A model generated the notes under the pieces. That model was not told the origin of the DNA and did not search any database. It worked only from the letters and a program-made list of their open reading frames with translations. From Rosistilla oblonga (GTDB lineage Bacteria > Planctomycetota > Planctomycetia > Pirellulales > Pirellulaceae): a stretch of DNA of 64,000 nt. Below are positions 56,649 through 64,000 of this stretch, piece by piece; the first letter of the stretch is position 1, and every line of letters starts with the position of its first letter. A program made the translations under genes and the position numbers. The stretch spans positions 2,666,001-2,730,000 of the forward strand of contig NZ_CP036292.1 in the NCBI RefSeq assembly GCF_007751715.1, read 5' to 3'.

Positions 56649-59086
56649 AAATCAGCACGAAGACCAAGTTGACCGCAAGCATCGTGCTGTTATGCGTGTC
56701 GGCGATTTTGTTGGCGAACCTCGCCGACCTGATTCCCGATGAACGCAAGCTGCGATCCAAAGGACGCATCGATCTTTGCGAGGCGTTGGCGACGAGCGTG
56801 ACGTTTTTGGTCAGCAAACGGGAGTTCGAGCAGGTAGAAACTCAGCTGCAGTTGTTCGCAGATCGCTACGACGATGTTGTTTCGACCGGGCTGCGTTACA
56901 ACAGCGGCGGCTTGGTGGCGCAGACGGGCGATCACGAACGCAACTGGCAACAGGGTGTGAGCAACCAGGACGATGGTTGTTATGTCGTCGCGATCGATGC
57001 GAACAAGGGACGTTGGGGAGCGTTGGAACTGCAATTCACGCCGCTATATGCGGGCATCAATCGCTATGTCAGCGGTTCGTTGATAAAGATGTTGGCGCTG
57101 TTGGTGCCGCTGCTGACCCTGGTTTGCTACTTTCACTTGAATCGCATCCTCCGTTTTTTAGATCCCCAGCGAGTTGTACCGAATCGCGTCCGGCAGACTC
57201 TCGACAGCTTTGCCGAAGGAGTCGTGTTGTTGGACGCCGAGGACAGGATCGTGCTCTCCAACGATGCGTTTGCCAGGCACCTGAAGGTTCCCGTCGATTC
57301 TTTGCTGGGGATTAAGTTTTCGGAACTGCCGTTCGAATCGACCGACGAGGGGAAACGTGGCATCGCGTCGCTGTGGCGCGAGGCCCGCGGCGAATCGGAT
57401 CTGCGTGGCGTGACGACAAGATTGATCGATGGTGCAGGCAATGTGATCGCGAACTTCTCGGTCAATGTGACGCCCGTGATGGACGATGCGGGGAACTACC
57501 AAGGACTGATGGCGGCGTTTGCCGACGTGACGCCTTTGGAACGCAAACGGGCCCAGTTGGCGCTGACGCTAGAGGATCTGCATCGGTCCAAACAAGAGAT
57601 CAGCATCCAGAACAAGGAATTACGTTATCTGGCGACGCGCGATCCGTTGACCACTTGTTTGAACCGGCGGACGTTTTTCGAACTGTTCGACGAACACTGG
57701 AACCGGGCCAAGACCGACGGCGTGCCGCTGTGCGCGATGATGGTCGATATCGATTTCTTCAAACCGATCAACGATAACTACGGTCACAGCATGGGAGATG
57801 AGGTGCTGCGGCAAACCGGCGCGCTGCTAAATTCTCTGGCGAGTGAAACCGATGTCGTCTGCCGTTATGGAGGCGAAGAGTTCAGCGTATTGATGCCTGG
57901 GGCGACGTTGGAGGAAGCCGAAGCGGCGGCCGAACGGATTCGGATCGGAATGAGCGAACTGCAGTTTCCCGAGTTTTCGATCACCGCCAGCCTGGGGCTG
58001 TCGGGCTTCGAACTGGGGGCCGACGATCCACAGGGAATGTTGGATCAAGCCGACAAATGTTTGTACGTCGCCAAACGCAATGGTCGCAATCAGGTCGTCC
58101 GCTTCGACACCGTCCCGGCGGACCTGGTTGTCGACGAGTCGAAGATCAGCCGCGAAAAGCAGACACCAGAAGAAACAGCGACACCGCCGGCGATCCCCTT
58201 CCCCGCCGTATCGGCTCTGCTGTCGGCGATGTCGTACCGCGACAACCAGACCGCTCAGCACTCGATCCGCGTTTCCAACTACGCCGCGTTGCTGGCCCAA
58301 CGCGTGCTTGGTCCCAGCGACGTTTACATCGTCGAGATCGCGGCGTTGTTGCACGACATCGGCAAGATCGGCGTTCCCGATGCGATCCTGTTGAAGCCGG
58401 GCCCGCTGACGAAAGAGGAATGGCGGCAGATGGAGAAGCACGACCGGATCGGAGTCGAAATCATCAACAAGTCGTTCAAGCACCCTCGGCTAACCGATAT
58501 CGTTCGGTTCCACCACGTTCGCTTCGACGGCAGCGGGGCGCTTCCCAATGCGCCGGTGGGCGAAGACCTTCCCATTGGAGCGCGGATCTTGACCATCGTC
58601 GATTCCTTCGATGCGATGATATCGGATCGTCCCTATCGCAAGGGGATGCCGGTAGCCGATGCGGTTGCGGAACTGCGCCGCTGTGCCGGTTCCCAATTCG
58701 ATCCGCAATTGGTTGAAACGTTTGTCGACGTGATGTCGGCCGGCGGTTGGACGCTACCTGTCGCTTCGGAGGAAGCGCTGCCATCGGAACTGCTGTTGTC
58801 GATTGGCGAACAGGTGGAATGTTTGGTCGAAGCGGCCGATGCAGGGGACCGCAAAACGTTTGTCGCGCTCGCCGAACGGTTGCGGTTGACCGCCGAACAC
58901 TCCGAAGTCGATTCGCTTGCACAAGCGGCGACCGATGCGATCCAGATCGCCAGCGAGGACGAGCAGCTGGAGCGATTGGTCCAACAGTCGTTTGAGCTGC
59001 TGACCGTATGTCGTTCGATGCGATCGAAAATCGCCGCCGACCCGGTCGACTGCAACGCCGCTTCGCTGCCACCAGTCAGCGGATAG
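56645..59086 (+). CDS. Membrane GGDEF/HD-GYP c-di-GMP enzyme
   Basis: An 813-residue protein starting four bases before the end of the giant gene (ATGA overlap). It has a helix at 9-27, a periplasmic sensor of about 110 residues, a second helix (about 142-162, KMLALLVPLLTLVCYFHL), a PAS domain (about 178-305), a GGDEF domain with intact GGEEF at 409-413 and no RxxD inhibitory site, and an HD-GYP domain with His570-Asp571. The GYP signature is degenerate: HHVRFDGSGALP at 623-634 in place of HHExxDGxGYP. A helical C-terminal tail follows. Synthesis of c-di-GMP looks likely, hydrolysis uncertain. Coupling to the surface-protein gene suggests local control of its export or display. Confidence 0.93.
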   Translation: MKISTKTKLTASIVLLCVSAILLANLADLIPDERKLRSKGRIDLCEALATSVTFLVSKREFEQVETQLQLFADRYDDVVSTGLRYNSGGLVAQTGDHERNWQQGVSNQDDGCYVVAIDANKGRWGALELQFTPLYAGINRYVSGSLIKMLALLVPLLTLVCYFHLNRILRFLDPQRVVPNRVRQTLDSFAEGVVLLDAEDRIVLSNDAFARHLKVPVDSLLGIKFSELPFESTDEGKRGIASLWREARGESDLRGVTTRLIDGAGNVIANFSVNVTPVMDDAGNYQGLMAAFADVTPLERKRAQLALTLEDLHRSKQEISIQNKELRYLATRDPLTTCLNRRTFFELFDEHWNRAKTDGVPLCAMMVDIDFFKPINDNYGHSMGDEVLRQTGALLNSLASETDVVCRYGGEEFSVLMPGATLEEAEAAAERIRIGMSELQFPEFSITASLGLSGFELGADDPQGMLDQADKCLYVAKRNGRNQVVRFDTVPADLVVDESKISREKQTPEETATPPAIPFPAVSALLSAMSYRDNQTAQHSIRVSNYAALLAQRVLGPSDVYIVEIAALLHDIGKIGVPDAILLKPGPLTKEEWRQMEKHDRIGVEIINKSFKHPRLTDIVRFHHVRFDGSGALPNAPVGEDLPIGARILTIVDSFDAMISDRPYRKGMPVADAVAELRRCAGSQFDPQLVETFVDVMSAGGWTLPVASEEALPSELLLSIGEQVECLVEAADAGDRKTFVALAERLRLTAEHSEVDSLAQAATDAIQIASEDEQLERLVQQSFELLTVCRSMRSKIAADPVDCNAASLPPVSG

Positions 59087-59107
59087 GGCGTAATTGCCCA
59101 TTGGCGG

Positions 59108-59130
59108 GGCATGATCGCAGCGATCATGCC
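59108..59130 (+). terminator. Hairpin after the c-di-GMP enzyme gene
   Basis: GGCATGATCGC, one A, GCGATCATGCC: a perfect 11-bp stem 22 bases after the stop at 59086. No T-run follows, so termination is only probable. Confidence 0.4.
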
Positions 59131-59273
59131 GATTGGCGATCGCATCGGCAGAGAGTTCGCGATAGTTTTCCATGGGGAGCGGTCACAGTTCCCTTTGCCT
59201 GCGGGGCATTTCCGGTTACATTAACGATCCGTTTAGAACATTTGTCCGCATTCCGTTTTGTTGGAGCCAAGAA

Positions 59274-59363
59274 TTGGGAACGAAGAAAACAGGTAAGGGT
59301 CGTCGCAAAGTGGGTCGAAAGAAACGGCGTATGCGCGCGAAAATCCGCCATCGCAAGAAGTAG
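59274..59363 (+). CDS. 29-residue highly basic small protein
   Basis: TTG 59274 is preceded by GGAG with seven bases between. The frame reads MGTKKTGKGRRKVGRKKRRM plus nine more residues (RAKIRHRKK) to a TAG. It is over half Lys/Arg and has no hydrophobic core. The pattern recalls the AURKAIP1/COX24-type and bTHX-type tiny ribosome-associated proteins of bacteria, but I cannot assign it. A longer frame from 59172 exists but has no better start. It lies alone, 187 nt after the c-di-GMP enzyme. The strict composition and good ribosome-binding site argue that it is real. Confidence 0.62.
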   Translation: MGTKKTGKGRRKVGRKKRRMRAKIRHRKK

Positions 59364-59781
59364 AAATCTCGGTTTGCATGGGCGCATGCCCTTCTGAATA
59401 ACTCGGCACCGCTGTCTCTTTCAAGGCGTGCCGTTTCTCATGTTAACGCGCTCGGTTATCTCTTTGGTAGCCGAACGGGTCTCGTTACGCACCCGCATGG
59501 GTTGCTAGCGTCGATGGAATCGTTCAACTTTTCCTGAGCCTAGCGACCGGAATATGCGAATACGCAAGGCCAATTGTGCCGATAAGTCGGGTGGAAGTGG
59601 TCCCAACGAATGCAACGGCGCGTTCTTCCGTCGATCCAATTCGGAACGAACGGCTGTGGGGCTGCAATGAGAACGGGGGGTGCGTTCAACACAATGCGTG
59701 TTCGTATTGTGCGCGGTGATCCTTTGCACCCCCGGAACCCCGGACGAGGCATGCAGCCTGGAAGCTGCGGAGAATCACGCG
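59364..59781. other. Leader region of the BBP7 gene
   Basis: These 418 bases hold no supported gene. A GGGCGCATGCCC hairpin at about 59381-59392 follows the small basic protein by 17 bases and may end its transcript. In-frame codons run from 59680 into the BBP7 gene but lack a ribosome-binding site and encode no continuous signal peptide. The rest presumably contains the BBP7 promoter, not recognisable by eye. Confidence 0.4.
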
Positions 59782-61266
59782 ATGCAAATTCGAGCGTTGA
59801 CGACAACAGGGTTGTGCTTAGGTCTCATATGGGGACTGCTTGCCACGACGACTCAAGGGCAGATGCCATCGATGCAGGGCTATCCTCCGATGGTGTCTCA
59901 AACCAGTTTTATGGTCCCTGAAAATATGCCGCCGGGTGTTTCACAGGCGATGTATGCACCGACAGGAGAGATGCCGCCCGGCGCCGTCGCTCAGGTCGGC
60001 TTCTGTAGTCCTTTAGGGGGCGGTTCATGTGACTCAGCCTGCGATGGCTACTGTGGCTGTGGAAACGGCGGCGGCAGTTGTGGCGGCGGCGGGTGTGGAT
60101 GCACCGGTTGCGGCCCAGGCGGCTTGCTGGGGCAGATCTGCCAGGGAGGCAGCCTCAATGGCCTGCAAAACCTGTGTTTATTCTGTCGCGGATCGGGCTG
60201 TAGCGTCTGCCAAGCTCCAAGCAACGCAGCAAATATGCTCGGCTGCCTGGGGATGTTGGCTCCCTACACCGAAGCTGGCCTGTGTGCTCAGCGATGGTAC
60301 GATTTCCAAGCCGAAGCGATCTTTCTGTCGATGAACGGATCGTCCGCAAACCAAGCTTTAACCAGCAGCGGTGTGGGGGCGACCAACATCTTGATGAGCA
60401 CCGACGATGCGGAGTCGGACAACCTGGGGGCAGGTTTCCGTTTGACAGCCAGCATGATGTTTGGAGCCGGTGGAAATCTGGAAGCTACCTACTTCGGAAC
60501 CAACCACTTCTCGCACAATCAGGAAGTTGTCGATCCGACCAATAGCCTCTACTCGGCGTTCAGCGACTTTGGCGTCGCGCCGCCCGGTGGCTACAACGAA
60601 ACCGATCAATCGGCGGTTCATTCGCTGCGTTATTCGTCCGACATCCACAGTGGTGAAGCGAACTATCGCCGCCGCTGGGTCGGTCCCTACTGCCGCTTCC
60701 AAGGTTCGTGGTTGCTTGGTTTCCGCTACTTCGATCTCGACGAATCGCTTACCTTTGCAACTCGCAACGAACTGAACTTCTCCACAGCCACCTCGGAATT
60801 CCTGAACAGTACCACGCAAACGCGAAACGCGTTGGTGGGAGCTCAATTGGGCGGTGACTTGTGGTGGAACGTTCACCCGGGCATCAACTTCGGCGTCGGC
60901 TGGAAGGGAGCGATCTTCGGGAACCGTGCCGAACAGGATACTCACTTGTTCTACAGCGGCGAGACTCTCGTCGGCGGTGTTCCAACCCGAACTCTGATGA
61001 ATCGCGACGAACAAGCCTCCGATTCGACGACCGCGTTGATGAGCGAATTGCAGGTCCGAATGGCCTACCGCCTGAGCTACTCCTGGACCTTCACCGCCGC
61101 GTATTGGTTCATCGGAATCGATGGTGTGGCGTTGGGAGCGGGCAATGTCAACACTTCGCAAGCCAACCGGTTGTTTAATACCAACACGGCTCGCGACGTC
61201 AGCATCAACATCGACGATTCGCTGACGATGCAAGGCTTCTCGGTCGGCTTGGAATACCTCTGGTAA
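59782..61266 (+). CDS. BBP7-family outer-membrane beta-barrel protein with a Cys-rich N-terminus
   Basis: The start is ATG 59782 (GGAG upstream), giving 494 residues with signal peptide MQIRALTTTGLCLGLIWGLL ending near TTTQGQ. Residues about 70-180 contain sixteen cysteines in a Gly-rich setting (CGCGNGGGSCGGGGCGCTGC), which could form many disulfides or bind metal. From about 180 (RWYDFQAEAIFLSMNG) the protein shows alternating amphipathic strands, GFRYFDLDESLTF and a terminal GFSVGLEYLW with C-terminal aromatic, matching the planctomycete putative beta-barrel porin 7 family (PF07585). It should sit in the outer membrane. A strong terminator follows directly, so it is probably monocistronic. 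Confidence 0.9.
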   Translation: MQIRALTTTGLCLGLIWGLLATTTQGQMPSMQGYPPMVSQTSFMVPENMPPGVSQAMYAPTGEMPPGAVAQVGFCSPLGGGSCDSACDGYCGCGNGGGSCGGGGCGCTGCGPGGLLGQICQGGSLNGLQNLCLFCRGSGCSVCQAPSNAANMLGCLGMLAPYTEAGLCAQRWYDFQAEAIFLSMNGSSANQALTSSGVGATNILMSTDDAESDNLGAGFRLTASMMFGAGGNLEATYFGTNHFSHNQEVVDPTNSLYSAFSDFGVAPPGGYNETDQSAVHSLRYSSDIHSGEANYRRRWVGPYCRFQGSWLLGFRYFDLDESLTFATRNELNFSTATSEFLNSTTQTRNALVGAQLGGDLWWNVHPGINFGVGWKGAIFGNRAEQDTHLFYSGETLVGGVPTRTLMNRDEQASDSTTALMSELQVRMAYRLSYSWTFTAAYWFIGIDGVALGAGNVNTSQANRLFNTNTARDVSINIDDSLTMQGFSVGLEYLW

Positions 61267-61316
61267 AAATCGACTAGCCGACGGCAAACGCCGAAAACCG
61301 ACTTACATTATTAATG

Positions 61317-61346
61317 AACGCCCAGGAATTTCCTGGGCGTTTTTTC
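61317..61346 (+). terminator. Rho-independent terminator after the BBP7 gene
   Basis: AACGCCCAGGAA pairs with TTCCTGGGCGTT, and a run of T follows. It begins 51 bases after the stop and is the clearest intrinsic terminator on the plus strand of the window. Confidence 0.93.
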
Positions 61347-61515
61347 GTTTGGTCGGTCGGCAGCGACGCTTGACGGTCGCGGCGAGAGATTCTTTATCGT
61401 AGGCAAATCGTTGTGTTTGACAGCAAATTCGGAAAATCGTGCGGGCTGGGAATCCGAAAATTCGGATCGATTGGAACTAACGTACAAGCCGCCGCGTCGT
61501 AAACCATGCGTTTTG

Positions 61516-61543
61516 TTGACAGCTGATAGGGCCGAATTAGAAT
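61516..61543 (+). promoter_or_regulatory. Sigma-70-like promoter upstream of the metzincin gene
   Basis: TTGACA (61516-61521) and TAGAAT (61538-61543) are separated by 16 bases. It stands about 220 bases before the chosen start of the metalloprotease, implying a leader of roughly 210 nt. It lies downstream of the BBP7 terminator, in an otherwise empty AT-rich gap (61347-61762). Confidence 0.55.
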
Positions 61544-61762
61544 CAAGTTCCCGGCTCATCGAAATCCACGTGAATAAACATCTTCTTGTCAATCACATGA
61601 AACCTTTTGGTTTCGATGCCCCCACCGGATCGTTGATCCGTGATTTTGAATAACTTTGGTTGTTGACCATCCGTGCGATGCGATCCGCATCCGTAAACAA
61701 AAACGTTTGATACGCTCGAGGTTTTGTCCGTGAAGGCAAAAAAGGCATTTTGGAGTCAGGCA

Positions 61763-64000
61763 ATGCGACGTCGTTCGGATAAAAATCGCAAGCAACTGCG
61801 TCGGCGGCTGATTCAATGTGAGTCGCTTGAAGATCGTCGGTTGCTAGCTCCCGTGATCGTTTCCGAACTGGAGCCGAACAATTTTGTTCGCGACGCGCAG
61901 GTTCTGAACCTGGGGACGGCACCGGGCAAAACGCCCGAGGTGACAGTTTCGGCGACCTTCGATTCTGGATCGCCGGACTACTATAAATTCGACCTGACCG
62001 CGGGCGATGTGTTCAGCAGTCGAATCACCGTCGGCGGCACCAACACGTCGTTCAACGATCTGGACATCAGCTTAGGCAAGGTTAACGCGTCGGGGACGTC
62101 GTCGACCGAAGTCCGCGGCAATAACTCGATCGGCGACCTGAGTCTCGCGGGGCAACCGCTTGTTCCCGCTTCGTCTCCCGTACTGACCGGCGGCGATGTC
62201 TACTTCAATTACGTGATTACCGAGACCGGAACGTACAGCTTCCGCGTCGGCACGGGCAACTCGGGGGCCAACCCGAACATCACGCCTATCGGTTCCTACC
62301 AGATGGAGTTCCAAACGCTCCGTTCGCCTTTGGAAGCGGAACCGATCGGAACCCATCAGGTTCTGTTCCTTGATTTCGATGGTGGATTTGTCGATCTCAA
62401 CGATCTCGACGACACCCAATTTGGTTCGGTTCGCTTGCCTTCGCTGGCCGAATCGCTGTTTGATCTCGGCTTCGAAGTCACCAACGAAGATCGTTTGATC
62501 GACGTGATCATCGCCGAGATGGAAGAGAACTATGGCGATGTCGCGACGTTTGGTGCCAACGGCGATTACGATGCGACTGGCATCCCCGGCCAATACAAGC
62601 TGGAAATTCTAAACAGCCGCGACCACGAAGATCCTTGGGGCCTGCCCAACGTCAGCCGCTTGATGATGACGGGTGCTGGAGCCGACATCAATATCGCGGG
62701 TGCCTTTGGTATCGCGTCGAGCTTGGACGTCGGAAACTTTGACACCGAAGAGACGGCGTTCATCTTTGCCGAAGAGTTCTTTGGTCTGACCAACGTCGGC
62801 GACGTCTTTGCCGTTCCGCATTCGATCAGCGTTTCGACCGTCGATATGCTTGGCAAAGCGATCGGACTTGTCGCGGCTCACGAATCGGGGCACTTCTTCG
62901 GTCTTCGCCACACCAACAATGGAAACGCCAGCGATCAGATCATGGATACCGGGGGCAATCTTCCCGGTTTGCTAGGCGTTGGTCCCGACGGAATCTTTGG
63001 CACCGTCGACGATGTCGACACCGATTTTGGTACCGATTCTTATACAGCCGGTGAACTCGACACGTTTGGCGTGCAGGATTCGATCAACGCATTGGCCTAC
63101 AGTCTGGGGACTGGAACCGCCGGCGGATCGATCAGCGGATTTGTCTTCCGCGACTCCAACGGCGATGGCCGCAGCACATCCGATCTCGGATTGGCTGGCG
63201 TGACTGTCTTCGGCGATCTCGACAGCGATGGCGTCCTCGATTCGGGTGAACCGCGATCGGTCACCGACGCCAACGGAAATTACGCACTCTCCGCCGCGGC
63301 GGGAACGTTCAACATCATCGCTCAGGTTCCAAGTGGTTACGCCGCTACAACACCGACCTCGGTGTCGACGACAACCGGCAGCGGAGCTCTCACCGGGCCA
63401 AGCTTCGGATTTAAGAAGGTTGACTTCGACGTCACCGGCGTGAAGTGGAACGACATCAACGGCAATGGTGTTCGCGATGCCGGCGAACCTGGCATCGGGG
63501 GCGTTTACATCTACGTCGACATCGATGGCGATGATCGATTGGATCTGTTTGAACCCCAAGCGATCACAGCGGCCGACGGTACCTACAGCCTCGATTTCCC
63601 CGGAGCGGATACCTACACCGTTCGCGAAGTTGTGCAGCCTGGTTTCCGCCAGGTCTTCCCGGCTTCGGGTGAACACATCGTGGTGTTCGACGGCACGCAA
63701 ATCGTTCCTAACCAGAACTTGAACTTCGGTAACCAAGCCGCTCGCGACTTTGGCGATCTGCCCGCACGGTACGGAACTCTCTTGAGTGCCGACGGTGCAA
63801 GCCACGGCTTCAGCAGCACGCTGGGGCTGGGAGCGTTGACCGACATCGAAGCCGACGGCGTTCCATCGACCGGCGCCGATGGCGACGACAACAATGGCAG
63901 CGATGACGAAGACGGCATCGTCCCTGTCTCGGCTATGGCTCCTGGAGCGACTGTCGATTTTGCTGTGACGGCCCGCAACGCTGGGCAAACGGCTTATCTG
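61763..64000 (+). CDS. Secreted metzincin-type metalloprotease with PPC and SdrD-B-like domains, 3' end outside the window
   Basis: ATG 61763 with GGAG seven bases upstream is preferred over GTG 61730; 746 codons are open to the window end. The basic N-terminus leads to LEDRRLLAP (22-30), an LEPR-XLL-type motif. A PPC-like beta domain starts near 36 (ELEPNNFVRDAQVLNLG). The protease domain has the zinc motif H373-ESGH377-FFGLRH383 and a likely Met-turn at Met394 (QIMDTGG). Two SdrD-B-like repeats follow (about 455 FRDSNGDG, about 557 WNDINGNGVRDAGEPG), then a GEVED-type domain (NNGSDDEDGIV). It should be an extracellular or surface protease. The substrate is unknown. Confidence 0.9.
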   Translation, partial: MRRRSDKNRKQLRRRLIQCESLEDRRLLAPVIVSELEPNNFVRDAQVLNLGTAPGKTPEVTVSATFDSGSPDYYKFDLTAGDVFSSRITVGGTNTSFNDLDISLGKVNASGTSSTEVRGNNSIGDLSLAGQPLVPASSPVLTGGDVYFNYVITETGTYSFRVGTGNSGANPNITPIGSYQMEFQTLRSPLEAEPIGTHQVLFLDFDGGFVDLNDLDDTQFGSVRLPSLAESLFDLGFEVTNEDRLIDVIIAEMEENYGDVATFGANGDYDATGIPGQYKLEILNSRDHEDPWGLPNVSRLMMTGAGADINIAGAFGIASSLDVGNFDTEETAFIFAEEFFGLTNVGDVFAVPHSISVSTVDMLGKAIGLVAAHESGHFFGLRHTNNGNASDQIMDTGGNLPGLLGVGPDGIFGTVDDVDTDFGTDSYTAGELDTFGVQDSINALAYSLGTGTAGGSISGFVFRDSNGDGRSTSDLGLAGVTVFGDLDSDGVLDSGEPRSVTDANGNYALSAAAGTFNIIAQVPSGYAATTPTSVSTTTGSGALTGPSFGFKKVDFDVTGVKWNDINGNGVRDAGEPGIGGVYIYVDIDGDDRLDLFEPQAITAADGTYSLDFPGADTYTVREVVQPGFRQVFPASGEHIVVFDGTQIVPNQNLNFGNQAARDFGDLPARYGTLLSADGASHGFSSTLGLGALTDIEADGVPSTGADGDDNNGSDDEDGIVPVSAMAPGATVDFAVTARNAGQTAYL

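Overview
The window looks like a chromosome segment of a planctomycete, most likely of the Pirellulaceae. This is inferred from several gene families typical of the group: a sulfatase fused to a DUF1080 (3-keto-disaccharide hydrolase-like) domain, a BBP7-type outer-membrane barrel, two secreted proteins with LEPR-XLL-like N-terminal motifs, very long surface proteins, and intergenic palindromic or peptide-like repeats of the kind scattered through planctomycete genomes. The genus cannot be fixed from this sequence alone. I recognise no tRNA, rRNA, CRISPR array, phage gene or transposase.

Layout. (1) 1-16581, minus strand: a type II secretion / type IV pilus-like cluster. In transcription order it holds a GspE-type ATPase closed by a terminator, PilT, a second GspE-type ATPase, GspF, four pseudopilins (GspG-, GspJ/H-, GspH- and GspI-like) and the start of a very large GspK/PilX-like protein that leaves the window. 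Secretin, prepilin peptidase and the GspC/L/M parts are not here. (2) 16956-19340, minus strand: a putative lipoprotein, pyrE and an unknown protein with a possible nuclease signature. (3) 19341-20523: a repeat island. (4) 20524-34993, plus strand: a GT4 glycosyltransferase, rsmH, a large catalase, a small conserved protein, a KaiC-like ATPase coupled to a hybrid histidine kinase, and a tightly coupled three-gene amino-acid pathway (SbnA/cysteine-synthase-like, FAD/NAD(P)-binding protein, Y4yA-like PLP enzyme). (5) 35052-39437, minus strand: sulfatase and an ABC exporter. (6) 39522-40826: a second repeat island. (7) 40827-43118, plus strand: an HtrA-like protease and a Na+/Ca2+-exchanger-like protein.

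(8) 43246-59086 is the most interesting part. A minus-strand operon encodes TolC, two HlyD-type adaptors and a PqqD-like/M50/HlyD fusion. It diverges from a 2246-residue DUF4347/cadherin-like giant protein whose stop codon overlaps the start of a GGDEF/HD-GYP c-di-GMP enzyme. I read this as a candidate c-di-GMP-linked export and anchoring system for a giant surface protein. The analogy is functional (LapA/LapBCE/LapD), not homologous, because no export ABC ATPase and no LapG/LapD domains are seen. (9) 59274-64000, plus strand: a 29-residue very basic protein, a cysteine-rich BBP7 porin with a clear terminator, and the 5' part of a secreted metzincin-type metalloprotease that runs off the end.

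Overall the segment is dominated by envelope biogenesis, secretion and surface display, with signalling modules placed next to effectors. Start codons were chosen by Shine-Dalgarno fit and family N-termini where the longest frame was implausible.
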